From PALSA-1003 sp963741315 (lineage in GTDB: Bacteria > Pseudomonadota > Gammaproteobacteria > Burkholderiales > Casimicrobiaceae), in assembly GCA_963741315.1 (NCBI GenBank), contig CAVUHK010000005.1, forward strand, positions 434,001 to 498,000: a DNA stretch of 64,000 nucleotides. Direction: 5' to 3'. Positions 9,282 through 16,818 of the stretch are shown here, in pieces (position 1 is the stretch's first letter; the number at the start of each line of letters is the position of its first letter). A program made the position numbers and the translations under genes. The notes under the pieces are model-generated. The model worked only from the letters and a program-made list of their open reading frames with translations, did not search any database and was not told where the DNA came from.

Positions 9282-10223
9282 TCAGCCCTTGGCCACACCG
9301 GTCAGTGCTGCGGCGACCTTGTCCGCGATCAGCGTCGACACGCGCACGTTGGATTCGCGGGTCACACCGGCGACATGTGGCGTCAGGATCAGGTTCGGGC
9401 AATCGGTCAGCGGAGAACCCGCGGGCAGCGGTTCGGCATCGAACACATCGAGGGCGGCACCGCCGAGCTTGCCGGCGCGCAGCGCGGCCGCGAGCGCGGC
9501 CTCGTCGACCACGCCGCCGCGCGCGGTGTTGATCAGTATCGCACCCGGCTTGAAACGCGCCAGTGTGCCGGCATCGACCAGGTTGCGCGTCTGCGGAGTC
9601 AAGGGCACGTGCAGCGTGACCACGTCCGCCGCGGCGACCAGGGCGTCGAGCGAGGACTGCGGCTGCGTCTGCTCCTCACGCCAGATCGCCGCATCGGCAG
9701 CCCACTGCGCATCGAAACCGATCGCGCTCATGCCCAGCGCGCGCGCCAATCGACCTGTGAGCCGGCCGATGCCCCCGAAGCCGACGATGCCCAGGGTCTT
9801 GCCTGCCATTTCGCAACCATCCGACATCGCGGCGCGCGGCCATCTTCCAGTCGCGACGGCACCGGTGCCGAAGTACACACCGCGCAGCAGCATCATTGCG
9901 GTGCCGATGACATATTCGGCGACCGCCAGCGCATTGGCGCCGGTCGCCGGAATGACCGCGATGCCGCGCGCGGCACACCCGGGCTGATCGATGTTGTCGA
10001 GGCCCACGCCGAGGCGACCCACCACCTTGAGCATTGGCGCCGCCGCAAGCAGCTTGGCGTCGACCTGCGTTCTGTTGCGCACGATGATTGCCGTCGCATT
10101 GGCCAGCAGCGCGGAGAGTTCGGCGGGCCGGTCGACCAGCGTAGCGTCGTAGATCGTGTCGAAGTGAGCCGCGAGCGACGCGACCGCTACGTCGTCCATG
10201 AACTCGCAAATGACGATGCGCAT
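9282..10223 (-). CDS. D-isomer-specific 2-hydroxyacid dehydrogenase, possible (S)-sulfolactate dehydrogenase
   Basis: The 313-residue protein starts MRIVICEF at 10223. It has the Rossmann motif GIVGFGGIGRLTG (about 144-156) and the catalytic Arg (TARGGVVDE), Glu (DVFDAEPL) and His (LTPHVAGVT) of the SerA/hydroxypyruvate reductase family. It is shorter than SerA and has no ACT domain, so it is unlikely to be the main phosphoglycerate dehydrogenase. (S)-sulfolactate dehydrogenase SlcC belongs to this family and works with ComC-type enzymes to racemize sulfolactate through sulfopyruvate. The adjacent Ldh-family gene and the SuyAB genes support that role, but glyoxylate or hydroxypyruvate reduction is possible. 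Confidence 0.8.
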   Translation of the reverse strand: MRIVICEFMDDVAVASLAAHFDTIYDATLVDRPAELSALLANATAIIVRNRTQVDAKLLAAAPMLKVVGRLGVGLDNIDQPGCAARGIAVIPATGANALAVAEYVIGTAMMLLRGVYFGTGAVATGRWPRAAMSDGCEMAGKTLGIVGFGGIGRLTGRLARALGMSAIGFDAQWAADAAIWREEQTQPQSSLDALVAAADVVTLHVPLTPQTRNLVDAGTLARFKPGAILINTARGGVVDEAALAAALRAGKLGGAALDVFDAEPLPAGSPLTDCPNLILTPHVAGVTRESNVRVSTLIADKVAAALTGVAKG

Positions 10224-10234
10224 GCTGCGGTCGG

Positions 10235-10681
10235 TCACTGTCGGGCGAACAGCTGTCCGATGTTCTCGAATGCCTTGAATTCCAGCGCGTTGCCGAAGGG
10301 GTCGAGGAAGAACATCGTCGCCTGCTCGCCCGCGAGGCCCTGGAAGCGCACGTGCGGCTCGATGACGAAACGGGTCTTGGCTGCCTGCAGCTTCGCGGCA
10401 AGCTTGCGCCATGCCGCCATCGACAGGATGACGCCGAAGTGGCGTACCGGAACGTGGTCGCCGTCGACCAGGCTGGTGGCGTCGCTCATCGCACCCGACG
10501 CAACCTTGTGCGCGACGATCTGGTGGCCGTGGAAATCGAAATCCACCCAGTCGGGCGAACTGCGACCTTCAGGGCAGCCCAGGAATTCACCGTAGAAGCG
10601 CCGCGCTTCGGTCAGGTCGGTCACCGGGAAGGCCAGGTGAAAGCGCGGGTAATCCGCGCCAGGGGATACGCGTTCACTCAT
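10235..10681 (-). CDS. VOC (glyoxalase/bleomycin-resistance fold) family protein
   Basis: The 148-residue protein shows two beta-alpha-beta-beta-beta halves of the VOC fold: FHLAFPVTDLTEARRFYGEF at about 14-33 and a second half ending FFLDPFGNALEFKAF. Metal ligands can be assigned to His15, His81 (VRHFGVIL) and Glu136, which suits a metal-dependent lyase, isomerase or dioxygenase. It closely resembles the conserved VOC proteins annotated glyoxalase-like in beta- and gammaproteobacteria. Its place between the ABC permease and the hydroxyacid dehydrogenase, in a tight operon, suggests it handles an intermediate of the same pathway. No specific reaction can be assigned. Confidence 0.8.
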   Translation of the reverse strand: MSERVSPGADYPRFHLAFPVTDLTEARRFYGEFLGCPEGRSSPDWVDFDFHGHQIVAHKVASGAMSDATSLVDGDHVPVRHFGVILSMAAWRKLAAKLQAAKTRFVIEPHVRFQGLAGEQATMFFLDPFGNALEFKAFENIGQLFARQ

Positions 10682-10700
10682 CTGCAGCTCTCGCTTCTGT

Positions 10701-11570
10701 TCAATTCTGCATGCCCCATTTGCGCACGGTCCTCGCTTCCACCGTTCGGAAGATGACGTTTTCGACGAACAGGCCGATCAGGATCACCGTGAACAGGCCG
10801 GCGAATACGTTGGGAATCTCCAGCTGGTTCTTGTTTTCGTAGATGAACCAGCCCAGCCCCCCCGAACCCGAGGACACACCGAAGACGAGTTCCGCGGCGA
10901 TCAGCGTGCGCCAGGCAAACGCCCAGCCGATCTTGAGTCCGGTGAGAATGCTCGGGAATGCCGCGGGAATCAGGATCCTGCCCACGTACGACAGGCCACG
11001 CAGGCCGTAGTTGCGCCCCACCATGCGCAGCGTGTTCGACACCGACAGGAAGCCCGAATGCGTGTTGAGCGCAACCGCCCAGAGCACCGAATGGATCAGC
11101 ACGAACACCAGGCTGCCGTTGCCCAGTCCGAACCAGATCAGCGCCAGCGGCAGCAGCGCGATGGCAGGCAAGGGATTGAACATCGACGTCAGCGTTTCCA
11201 GGAAATCGGTGCCGATGCGCGACGTGATGGCGAACATGGTCAGCAGCGCCGCAAGCAAAATGCCGGCGCTATAGCCTATGAGAAGCACCTTGATCGAGGT
11301 CCACGCCTTGCCGAGCAGCCCGCCGCCGAACAGGGCGTGATAGAACGCGTCGATCGTCGACACGAAGGTCGGGAACAGCAAGGCGTTGTTGAGCCAGCGA
11401 GCGTAGATTTCCCACACCAGCGCCAGGAACACCAGGATCGCCAGCTTGCGTACCGCGGTGACGTTGTAGATCCGCTCCCAGGTCGAGAGCGGTTTCTGCA
11501 CGACGCCGAATTGCGCGGCGTCGACGGTGTCGCGGAAGACGTCCGCACGCACGATTGCGCTATCAGCCAT
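10701..11570 (-). CDS. ABC transporter permease, sulfonate/taurine/nitrate (SsuC/TauC) type
   Basis: The 289-residue protein starts MADSAIV at 11570. It has about six membrane segments and the permease EAA-like loop GRNYGLRGLSYVGRILIPAAF (from about residue 181) that contacts the ATPase. Length and architecture match BPD_transp_1 permeases of the NitT/TauT family. The start overlaps the ATPase stop codon by 8 bases, showing translational coupling. With the ATPase at 11563-12351 and the binding protein at 13362-14378 it forms a complete importer. The operon suggests a C3 sulfonate or related carboxylate as cargo. Confidence 0.88.
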   Translation of the reverse strand: MADSAIVRADVFRDTVDAAQFGVVQKPLSTWERIYNVTAVRKLAILVFLALVWEIYARWLNNALLFPTFVSTIDAFYHALFGGGLLGKAWTSIKVLLIGYSAGILLAALLTMFAITSRIGTDFLETLTSMFNPLPAIALLPLALIWFGLGNGSLVFVLIHSVLWAVALNTHSGFLSVSNTLRMVGRNYGLRGLSYVGRILIPAAFPSILTGLKIGWAFAWRTLIAAELVFGVSSGSGGLGWFIYENKNQLEIPNVFAGLFTVILIGLFVENVIFRTVEARTVRKWGMQN

Positions 11571-12351
11571 GAACGACCTCCTCGTGCTCGACTTCATCGG
11601 CGAACAACATGTCGTGAATCTTCTGTTCGAGCGCCTTGGCTTGCGCGCTCTCGCCCAGCTCGCGCGGCAGGCTGTTGATCTCGGCCTTCACCTGCCCCGG
11701 ATGAGGCGACATCAGCAGGATCCGGTTGCCGATCTTGATCGCCTCGGGAATCGAGTGGGTCACGAACAGCACCGTGAAGCGGGTGTCGTCCCAGAGCTGC
11801 AGCAGCTCGTCCTGCATCTTGCGGCGCGTCAGCGCATCGAGCGCCGCGAACGGTTCGTCCATGAGGAGAATGTCGGGCTCCATCGCCATGCCGCGCGCGA
11901 TGGCGACACGCTGCTTCATGCCGCCGGACAGCGTATGAGGATAACTGTCGGCGAACTTGGCGAGATTGACCTTGGCGATGTAGTCGAGCGCGCGCTCCGC
12001 CGCGGCCTTGCCGGACAGCCTGCCGCTGGCGGTAAGCGCGAACATGACGTTTTCCTTGACCGTCTTCCACGGCAGCAGCTGGTCGAACTCCTGGAAGACC
12101 ATCATGCGGTCCGGGCCTGGCTTGGTGACTTCGACGTCCTTGAGGCGGATCTCGCCCTCGACCGGGCGCATGTATCCGCCGACCGCCTTGAGCAACGTCG
12201 ACTTGCCGCAGCCCGACGGTCCGAGCAGCACGAAGCGATCGGATTGGAAGACCTGGAAATCGACGCGATAGGTCGCGGTGACCAGGTAGTCCTTGGTCTT
12301 GTATTGCAGCGTGACGCCCTTGACCTCGAGCAGCGGTGCGACGGTGCTCAT
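11563..12351 (-). CDS. ABC transporter ATP-binding protein, NitT/TauT family
   Basis: The 262-residue ATPase carries Walker A (GPSGCGKST), the Q-loop (VFQEFDQLLPWKT), the signature LSGGMKQR, Walker B (ILLMDEPFAALD) and the switch histidine (FVTHSIPEA). The LLPWxT context after the Q-loop is characteristic of Ssu/Tau/Nit ATPases. The ATG at 12351 is chosen because AAGGGGG lies 7 bases upstream, whereas the longer frame has no ribosome-binding site. It powers the neighbouring permease. Downstream overlap with the permease is 8 bases and the gap to the upstream PLP enzyme is 22 bases. Confidence 0.92.
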   Translation of the reverse strand: MSTVAPLLEVKGVTLQYKTKDYLVTATYRVDFQVFQSDRFVLLGPSGCGKSTLLKAVGGYMRPVEGEIRLKDVEVTKPGPDRMMVFQEFDQLLPWKTVKENVMFALTASGRLSGKAAAERALDYIAKVNLAKFADSYPHTLSGGMKQRVAIARGMAMEPDILLMDEPFAALDALTRRKMQDELLQLWDDTRFTVLFVTHSIPEAIKIGNRILLMSPHPGQVKAEINSLPRELGESAQAKALEQKIHDMLFADEVEHEEVVHG

Positions 12352-12373
12352 GTTTACCCCCTTAGCGCGCGCA

Positions 12374-13354
12374 CTATTTTTGCCACGGCAACCGATCGAG
12401 ATCGACATTGCCGCCGCTCAGGATCACGCCCACGCGCAATCCCTTCACCGGCAGTTTTTCTTCCAGTAACGCCGCGAGTGGCACCGCCGCCGACGGCTCG
12501 ATCACGATCTTGAGCTTTTCCCAGGTCAACCGCATGGCACGCACGATCGCGTCTTCCGATGTCGTGCCGATGCCGTCGATCATCGTCGAGAGTACCGCGA
12601 AAGTCTTGTCGCCCAGCGACGAACGCAGGCCGTCGGCAATGGTGCGCGGGTTGGTTTGCGGAACGATGTGTCCGGCGCGCAGCGACTGCGCCGCGTCGTC
12701 CGCACCGGCGGGCTCGGCGCCATAGACCTTGATCGACGGCAAGCTGCCCTTGGCCGCGATCACCGTCCCGGACAAGAGTCCACCGCCACCGACCGGCGCG
12801 ATCATCACATCGAGCTGCGGAATCTCGGAGAGCAGTTCCAGCGCCGCGGTGCCCTGCCCCGCGATCACGCGCCAGTCGTTATAAGGATGGATCAGCGTGG
12901 CGCCGGTTTGCGCGAGCACTTCGGCGCACGCCGCTTCGCGCGCGGGCAAGGTCGGTTCCGACAGCCGCACCGTCCCGCCGAAACCGCGCACCGCCTCGAG
13001 CTTGACCGTTGCGGCGTTCGACGGCATGACGATCCACGACGGGATCCCGCGCCGGGTGGCCGCCCACGCCAGCGCGGCGCCGTGGTTGCCGGAGGAATGC
13101 GTCACGACTCCGCGCGCCGCGTCAGCATCGGAGAGCGAGAGCACGGCATTGCAGGCGCCGCGCGCCTTGAACGCCGCGACCTTCTGCAGGTTCTCACACT
13201 TGAAGAACAGCGTGGCGCCGGTCGCCGCATCGAGCGAGCGGCTGCAAAGGACCGGCGTGCGCTGGATGTGAGCGGCAATGCGCGCATGCGCCGCGCGGAT
13301 CGCCGCGAGATCGACCGCAATGTTCGCCGTCGCGGTAGCTGCCGGGGCGTTCAT
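12374..13354 (-). CDS. Serine/threonine dehydratase-like PLP enzyme (fold type II)
   Basis: The 326-residue protein has the PLP lysine motif AAFKARGACNA near residue 58, the phosphate-binding SSGNHGAA near 83, a glycine-rich APVGGGGLLSG near 178 and a C-terminal VILSGGNVD. This is the catalytic domain of threonine dehydratase/serine racemase without the regulatory ACT domain. The start at 13354 (MNAPAATA) leaves 7 bases to the binding-protein gene. A beta-elimination on a hydroxy- or sulfo-amino acid would feed pyruvate or ammonia into the operon's pathway. Cysteate sulfo-lyase CuyA is also a fold II PLP enzyme but from another branch, so cysteate as substrate is only a hypothesis. Confidence 0.82.
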   Translation of the reverse strand: MNAPAATATANIAVDLAAIRAAHARIAAHIQRTPVLCSRSLDAATGATLFFKCENLQKVAAFKARGACNAVLSLSDADAARGVVTHSSGNHGAALAWAATRRGIPSWIVMPSNAATVKLEAVRGFGGTVRLSEPTLPAREAACAEVLAQTGATLIHPYNDWRVIAGQGTAALELLSEIPQLDVMIAPVGGGGLLSGTVIAAKGSLPSIKVYGAEPAGADDAAQSLRAGHIVPQTNPRTIADGLRSSLGDKTFAVLSTMIDGIGTTSEDAIVRAMRLTWEKLKIVIEPSAAVPLAALLEEKLPVKGLRVGVILSGGNVDLDRLPWQK

Positions 13355-13361
13355 CGGCCGA

Positions 13362-14378
13362 TCAGCTTCCGGGCAAGCCGTGGACGTTGGGGAAAAACAA
13401 GTCCTTCCACGAATCCGGGCGCACCTTGATTGCACCGGTCCTGGACATGAAGTCCGCATATTTCATGACATTCTGCGGCGTCGTGGTGAACACGACCTGC
13501 GGATCGTTCATCATGCGCGCAATGTTCTCGACGGTGTCCTTGTCCTTGGAGATGCGCAGGTAGGCCTCGGCTGCGGCGCGCTTGTCGCGATTGATCGTCG
13601 CCTGCGCTTCGTCGAGCGCTTTGACGAACGCATCGTAGAGCTTCGGATTCTCGGTGCGGAATTTATCGGTCGTCCACACGACGTTGAAGGTAACGGCCCC
13701 GCCCATCACGTCATAGTTGTTCAGCACGACACGCATGCCCGGCCTGGCGAGCTCCTGATACTGGTACGGCGGCGAACCGAAATGTGCGTTCACTTCGGAT
13801 TGGCCCGACAGCAATGCCTGCATCGCGTCCGGGTGCGCCATGGTCACGGTCAGCGGGTCGAGCTTGTTTTGCTGGCCCGGCCCGAACGCCTGCTCGGCCG
13901 CCATCTGCAGCGCCAGTGCCTGCACCGAGATCTTCACCGCCGGCAGGCCGATGCGATCCTTGTCGCTCAGATCCTTGACGCTTTGTACGTTCGGATTGCG
14001 AGACACCAGCATCAGCGGCATCGAATTGAGCGCCGCGACGCCGCGCACGTCGAGATTGCCGCGAGTGCGCGACCACAGGATGACCAGCGGCCCGACGCCA
14101 CCCGACGCGAACTGGAGGCTGCCGGAAAGCAGCGCGTCGTTCATGACGTTGCCGCCGGCAAATGTCGACCAGTTCACCGTGACATCGACACCGTTCGCCT
14201 TGGCGTGCTTCTCGATCAGCTTGCCGTCTTCCATGAGCATCAACGGCAGGTAGCTGATGCCGTACTGCTTGGCAACCTTGATCTCGGACATCTCGGCCAG
14301 CGCCGCCGGCGACGCGACAGCGACGAGCACGGCAATCAGCAGCAAGCGGGCGCGGCGCGCCGGCGTGTCGATGCGCAT
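13362..14378 (-). CDS. ABC transporter substrate-binding protein, SsuA/TauA/NMT1-like
   Basis: The 338-residue protein begins with a signal peptide ending AALAE, followed by a two-lobe periplasmic binding fold: VAKQYGISYLPLMLMEDGKL at about 35-54, then a region around 100-115 (AALNSMPLMLVSRN) and KDLSDKDRIGLPAVKIS near 137. This layout is typical of the NitT/TauT family that binds sulfonates, nitrate or thiamin precursors. The ATG at 14378 has GGAGG upstream. It lies 90 bases after suyB, a gap containing a possible extra promoter, and 7 bases before the PLP enzyme. The ligand is probably the substrate of the SuyAB-like lyase, an inference from context. Confidence 0.85.
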   Translation of the reverse strand: MRIDTPARRARLLLIAVLVAVASPAALAEMSEIKVAKQYGISYLPLMLMEDGKLIEKHAKANGVDVTVNWSTFAGGNVMNDALLSGSLQFASGGVGPLVILWSRTRGNLDVRGVAALNSMPLMLVSRNPNVQSVKDLSDKDRIGLPAVKISVQALALQMAAEQAFGPGQQNKLDPLTVTMAHPDAMQALLSGQSEVNAHFGSPPYQYQELARPGMRVVLNNYDVMGGAVTFNVVWTTDKFRTENPKLYDAFVKALDEAQATINRDKRAAAEAYLRISKDKDTVENIARMMNDPQVVFTTTPQNVMKYADFMSRTGAIKVRPDSWKDLFFPNVHGLPGS

Positions 14379-14412
14379 TGGGGCTTCCTCCAGAATTGTC
14401 CGCTACGCCCCG

Positions 14413-14418
14413 ATTATA
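14413..14418 (-). promoter_or_regulatory. Possible internal -10 box before the ABC-transporter genes
   Basis: A perfect TATAAT on the minus strand lies in the 90-base gap between suyB and the binding-protein gene, 35 bases before its ATG. No clear -35 is seen at 16-18 bases, so an activator-dependent or weak promoter is possible. It could give the transporter genes separate expression from suyAB. Confidence 0.35.
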
Positions 14419-14469
14419 GAGGGCATCGCCGCAGAGCGCACCGGCTCCTCCCGGCACGCACTGTCGCGT

Positions 14470-15630
14470 TCAGGCGCTCTCGTAGAGGCGTGTCAGCACG
14501 AACTCGCGATGGCCCAGCGCTTCGGCGGCGGTCAGCCGGCCGTTGGCGGTGCGAAACATCATGTCGAGCAGCTTGTCGCCCGCCTGGTCCATGGTGATCT
14601 CGCGTTGCAGCAGGCCGCTGGTGTCGACGTCGACGTGCTCGCTCATGGTGCGCACGGTGCGCGGGTTGGCGCAGATCTTGATGCACGGCAGGATGGGGTT
14701 GCCGATGACGTTGCCCTGTCCGGTAGGAAAAAAGTGCACGACGTAACCGGACGCGGCGCACAAGGTCACCATTTCCGCAGCCGCCGACGAGCTGTCCATG
14801 AACCATAGGCCCGGACCGGTCGGCACTTCCGCCTTGTCGAGCACCCCGTCGACAATGCACTTCTTGCCGATCTTCTGGATGTTGCCGAGCGCCTTTTCCT
14901 CGATCGTAGTGAGACCGCCGGCGATGTTGCCCTTGGTCGGCTGCGAATCGGAGAGGTCGGAAGTCTTGTGGCGGTTGATCATCTCCTGGTAGCGATCGAA
15001 CATGCGCATGAATTCCTTGCGCACCTTGTCGTCGCGGCAGCGGGCAGCGACGAACTTCTCCCCGCCGGTGATTTCCGAGGTTTCACCGAACACCAGCGTA
15101 GTGCCCATTGCATAGAGCTTGTCGAAGGCGTCGCCGACGGTCGGGTTGGCGCCGCATCCCGAGGTCGTGTCCGACTCGCCGCACTTGGTCGACACCCACA
15201 ATTCGCTCACCGGGCATTCGACACGATGCAGTTCGCTGGCCGCCTGCAGGTACGTCTTGGCGACTTTCGAGGCGCGCATGATGGTGTCGTGATCGCCGTG
15301 CAATTCGATGCCGAATCCGCTGACCGGCTTGCCGGTCGCGGCGATCGCGTCGACCACCTTCTTGGTCCAGCCGTCCTCGATGCCGATGACCACCACCGCG
15401 GCGACATTGGGATTGCTGCCGGTGCCGATCAGCGTGCGGAAGTGCAGATCGAGGTCGGCACCGAACTGCAGACGTCCGTAGGGATGCGGAATCGCCAGTG
15501 TGCCCTTGATGTTGTTGGCGACCGCCTCGCAGGCGGCGTTCGACAGATCGTCGACCGGCAGGATGATGACGTGGTTGCGCACGCCGACACGGCCATTTTC
15601 ACGACGGTAACCCCAGAATTTGCTTTGCAC
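14470..15630 (-). CDS. suyB: SuyB-like large subunit of (R)-sulfolactate sulfo-lyase (UxaA/GarD family)
   Basis: The 386-residue protein (about 42 kDa) is of the UxaA/altronate dehydratase C-terminal family. Visible family features are GYRRENGRVGVRNHVIILP at the N-terminus, HPYGRLQFGADL, TGSNPNVAAVVVIGIEDGW, the cysteine motif STKCGESDTTSGCGANP, ESQPTKGN-type SQPTKGNIAGGLTTIEEKA and HREFVLTRLYESA at the end. Separate small and large subunits of this size match SuyA/SuyB, which splits sulfolactate into pyruvate and sulfite. In UxaA and GarD the domains are usually fused. The start is GTG at 15630, two bases after suyA; GTG at 15639 is an alternative. Two dehydrogenases and a sulfonate-type importer downstream support the call. 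A sugar-acid dehydratase role cannot be excluded. Confidence 0.75.
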   Translation of the reverse strand: MQSKFWGYRRENGRVGVRNHVIILPVDDLSNAACEAVANNIKGTLAIPHPYGRLQFGADLDLHFRTLIGTGSNPNVAAVVVIGIEDGWTKKVVDAIAATGKPVSGFGIELHGDHDTIMRASKVAKTYLQAASELHRVECPVSELWVSTKCGESDTTSGCGANPTVGDAFDKLYAMGTTLVFGETSEITGGEKFVAARCRDDKVRKEFMRMFDRYQEMINRHKTSDLSDSQPTKGNIAGGLTTIEEKALGNIQKIGKKCIVDGVLDKAEVPTGPGLWFMDSSSAAAEMVTLCAASGYVVHFFPTGQGNVIGNPILPCIKICANPRTVRTMSEHVDVDTSGLLQREITMDQAGDKLLDMMFRTANGRLTAAEALGHREFVLTRLYESA

Positions 15631-15632
15631 GC

Positions 15633-15914
15633 TTACCACCGTTTGGTCTTGATGTTGTGAACGTGGGCATGTTGCCCGGTCTTGATCGCCGCGACGACCT
15701 TGCCGATGTCGACGCCGTACTTGATGACGGTCTCGCCAACGCCGAGGTCCTTGAGCGCGACCTTGTGCCCGAGCGGGATGTCCTGCGTGCAGGGCAGCGT
15801 GATGGTGCGATTTTCGTCGAGGATCAGGCCGGTCAGCGTCTGGCCGGCCTTGACGCCTTCGACGACGACCACCGCGACCGAATCGTTCGGGTCGTGCAGC
15901 ACGCAATGAATCAT
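15633..15914 (-). CDS. suyA: SuyA-like small subunit of sulfolactate sulfo-lyase (SAF domain)
   Basis: The 93-residue protein is a stand-alone SAF domain as found at the N-terminus of UxaA. It has the features VVVEGVKAGQTLTG, TLPCTQDIPLGHKVALKDL and KYGVDIGKVVAAI, with His49 in the GHK motif. In SuyAB the small subunit is a separate polypeptide of about 8-10 kDa, as here. The ATG at 15914 is preceded by GGAGA, and the upstream intergenic region holds an inverted repeat and the divergent GntR gene. It is the first gene of the operon, two bases before suyB. Confidence 0.75.
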   Translation of the reverse strand: MIHCVLHDPNDSVAVVVVEGVKAGQTLTGLILDENRTITLPCTQDIPLGHKVALKDLGVGETVIKYGVDIGKVVAAIKTGQHAHVHNIKTKRW

Positions 15915-15976
15915 GGGGGGTCTCCAGGGCAGGAAGCGACTCGTTGGCAAGCTTAGCGCTCGGCGCGCGCTTGAGT

Positions 15977-16000
15977 CAACTATATCATCTATATGAGTTG
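15977..16000. promoter_or_regulatory. Inverted repeat in the suyA/gntR divergent region, candidate operator
   Basis: The arms CAACT (15977-15981) and AGTTG (15996-16000) flank an AT-rich centre with ATAT on both sides, giving an imperfect 24-base palindrome. It is the only AT-rich patch in this 118-base intergenic region and lies 33 bases before the GntR ATG and 63 before the suyA ATG. HutC-type GntR repressors bind such palindromes and commonly control the divergent operon and themselves. Assignment to this regulator is inference. Confidence 0.5.
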
Positions 16001-16032
16001 AATCACCTATAGGATTTGTCTAGACTGTCGTC

Positions 16033-16803
16033 ATGGCCAGCGACAGCGCACCGCCGTCGATCGACGCTCCCTTCCCGGGCGTCCCGCTCACGGGGCCGCT
16101 GTACCGCGAGGTCAAGCGGCAGCTAATGGAGGCCATGTCGAGCGGGGAATGGAAACCCGGCGAAGCCATTCCCGCCGAGCGCCGCCTTGCCGAGCGCTAC
16201 GGCATCAGCATCGGCACCGTGCGCAAGGCGATCGACGAGCTTGTCGCGGAGAACATGCTCATTCGCCAGCAGGGTCGCGGCACCTACGTCGCGAGCCACA
16301 ATCGCGATCGCCTGCTGTTCTACTTCTTCCACGTCGTGCCGCACGAGGGTGCCAAGCAATATCCGGTCGTGCGCATGCTTGCTTTCACGCGGGCCAAGGC
16401 GGACAAACTCGCCAGCGACAAGCTGGGCATCGCGATGGGTGATCCGGTGCTGCGCATCCGCAACCTGCTCTCGCTATCGTCTGCGCCGGTCATCGTCGAC
16501 GACATCACCATCGCCGCGGCGCGCTTTACGGGTCTGACCGAGCGCGCCTTCCGCGACCGGCCGAGCACCGTCTACAACCTCTATCAGGAAGCCTTCGGCA
16601 CATCGGTGGTGCGCACGGTCGAAAGGCTGCGCGCCACCATCGCCGACGCCGAGTTCGCTTCGCTGCTGCAGTTGCCGCGCGGCGCGCCGCTGCTGCAGAT
16701 TCGCCGCGTCGCGCTTTCCTACAACGACGTTCCGGTCGAACTGCGCATATCGCACGTCAACACCGCCGAGCACGAGTATTGGAGCGAGCTGAACCAGCAG
16801 TGA
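16033..16803 (+). CDS. GntR family transcriptional regulator, HutC subfamily
   Basis: The 256-residue protein has an N-terminal winged helix (LYREVKRQLMEAMSSGEW at about 23-40, IPAERRLAERYGISIGTVRK around 46-65) and a C-terminal UTRA ligand domain (from about 85) ending HEYWSELNQQ. UTRA domains sense small metabolites. It is divergent from the suyA operon, with a palindrome between them, so a substrate-relieved repressor of that operon is the natural model. It ends 15 bases before the convergent HAD gene, and no terminator is visible there. Confidence 0.88.
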   Translation: MASDSAPPSIDAPFPGVPLTGPLYREVKRQLMEAMSSGEWKPGEAIPAERRLAERYGISIGTVRKAIDELVAENMLIRQQGRGTYVASHNRDRLLFYFFHVVPHEGAKQYPVVRMLAFTRAKADKLASDKLGIAMGDPVLRIRNLLSLSSAPVIVDDITIAAARFTGLTERAFRDRPSTVYNLYQEAFGTSVVRTVERLRATIADAEFASLLQLPRGAPLLQIRRVALSYNDVPVELRISHVNTAEHEYWSELNQQ

Positions 16804-16818
16804 CGCCTGCGTCGCTCG

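Noticed and set aside
8823..10595. 590-codon plus-strand ORF opposite the two dehydrogenase genes
   Set aside because: It is antisense to two well-supported enzymes and is Arg/His/Gly-rich.
14470..15914. Altronate or galactarate dehydratase as the main assignment for the SuyAB-like pair
   Set aside because: Subunits are separate and of SuyA/SuyB size, and no hexuronate genes (uxaB, uxaC, uxuA, garL) are nearby. It is kept as an alternative, not excluded.
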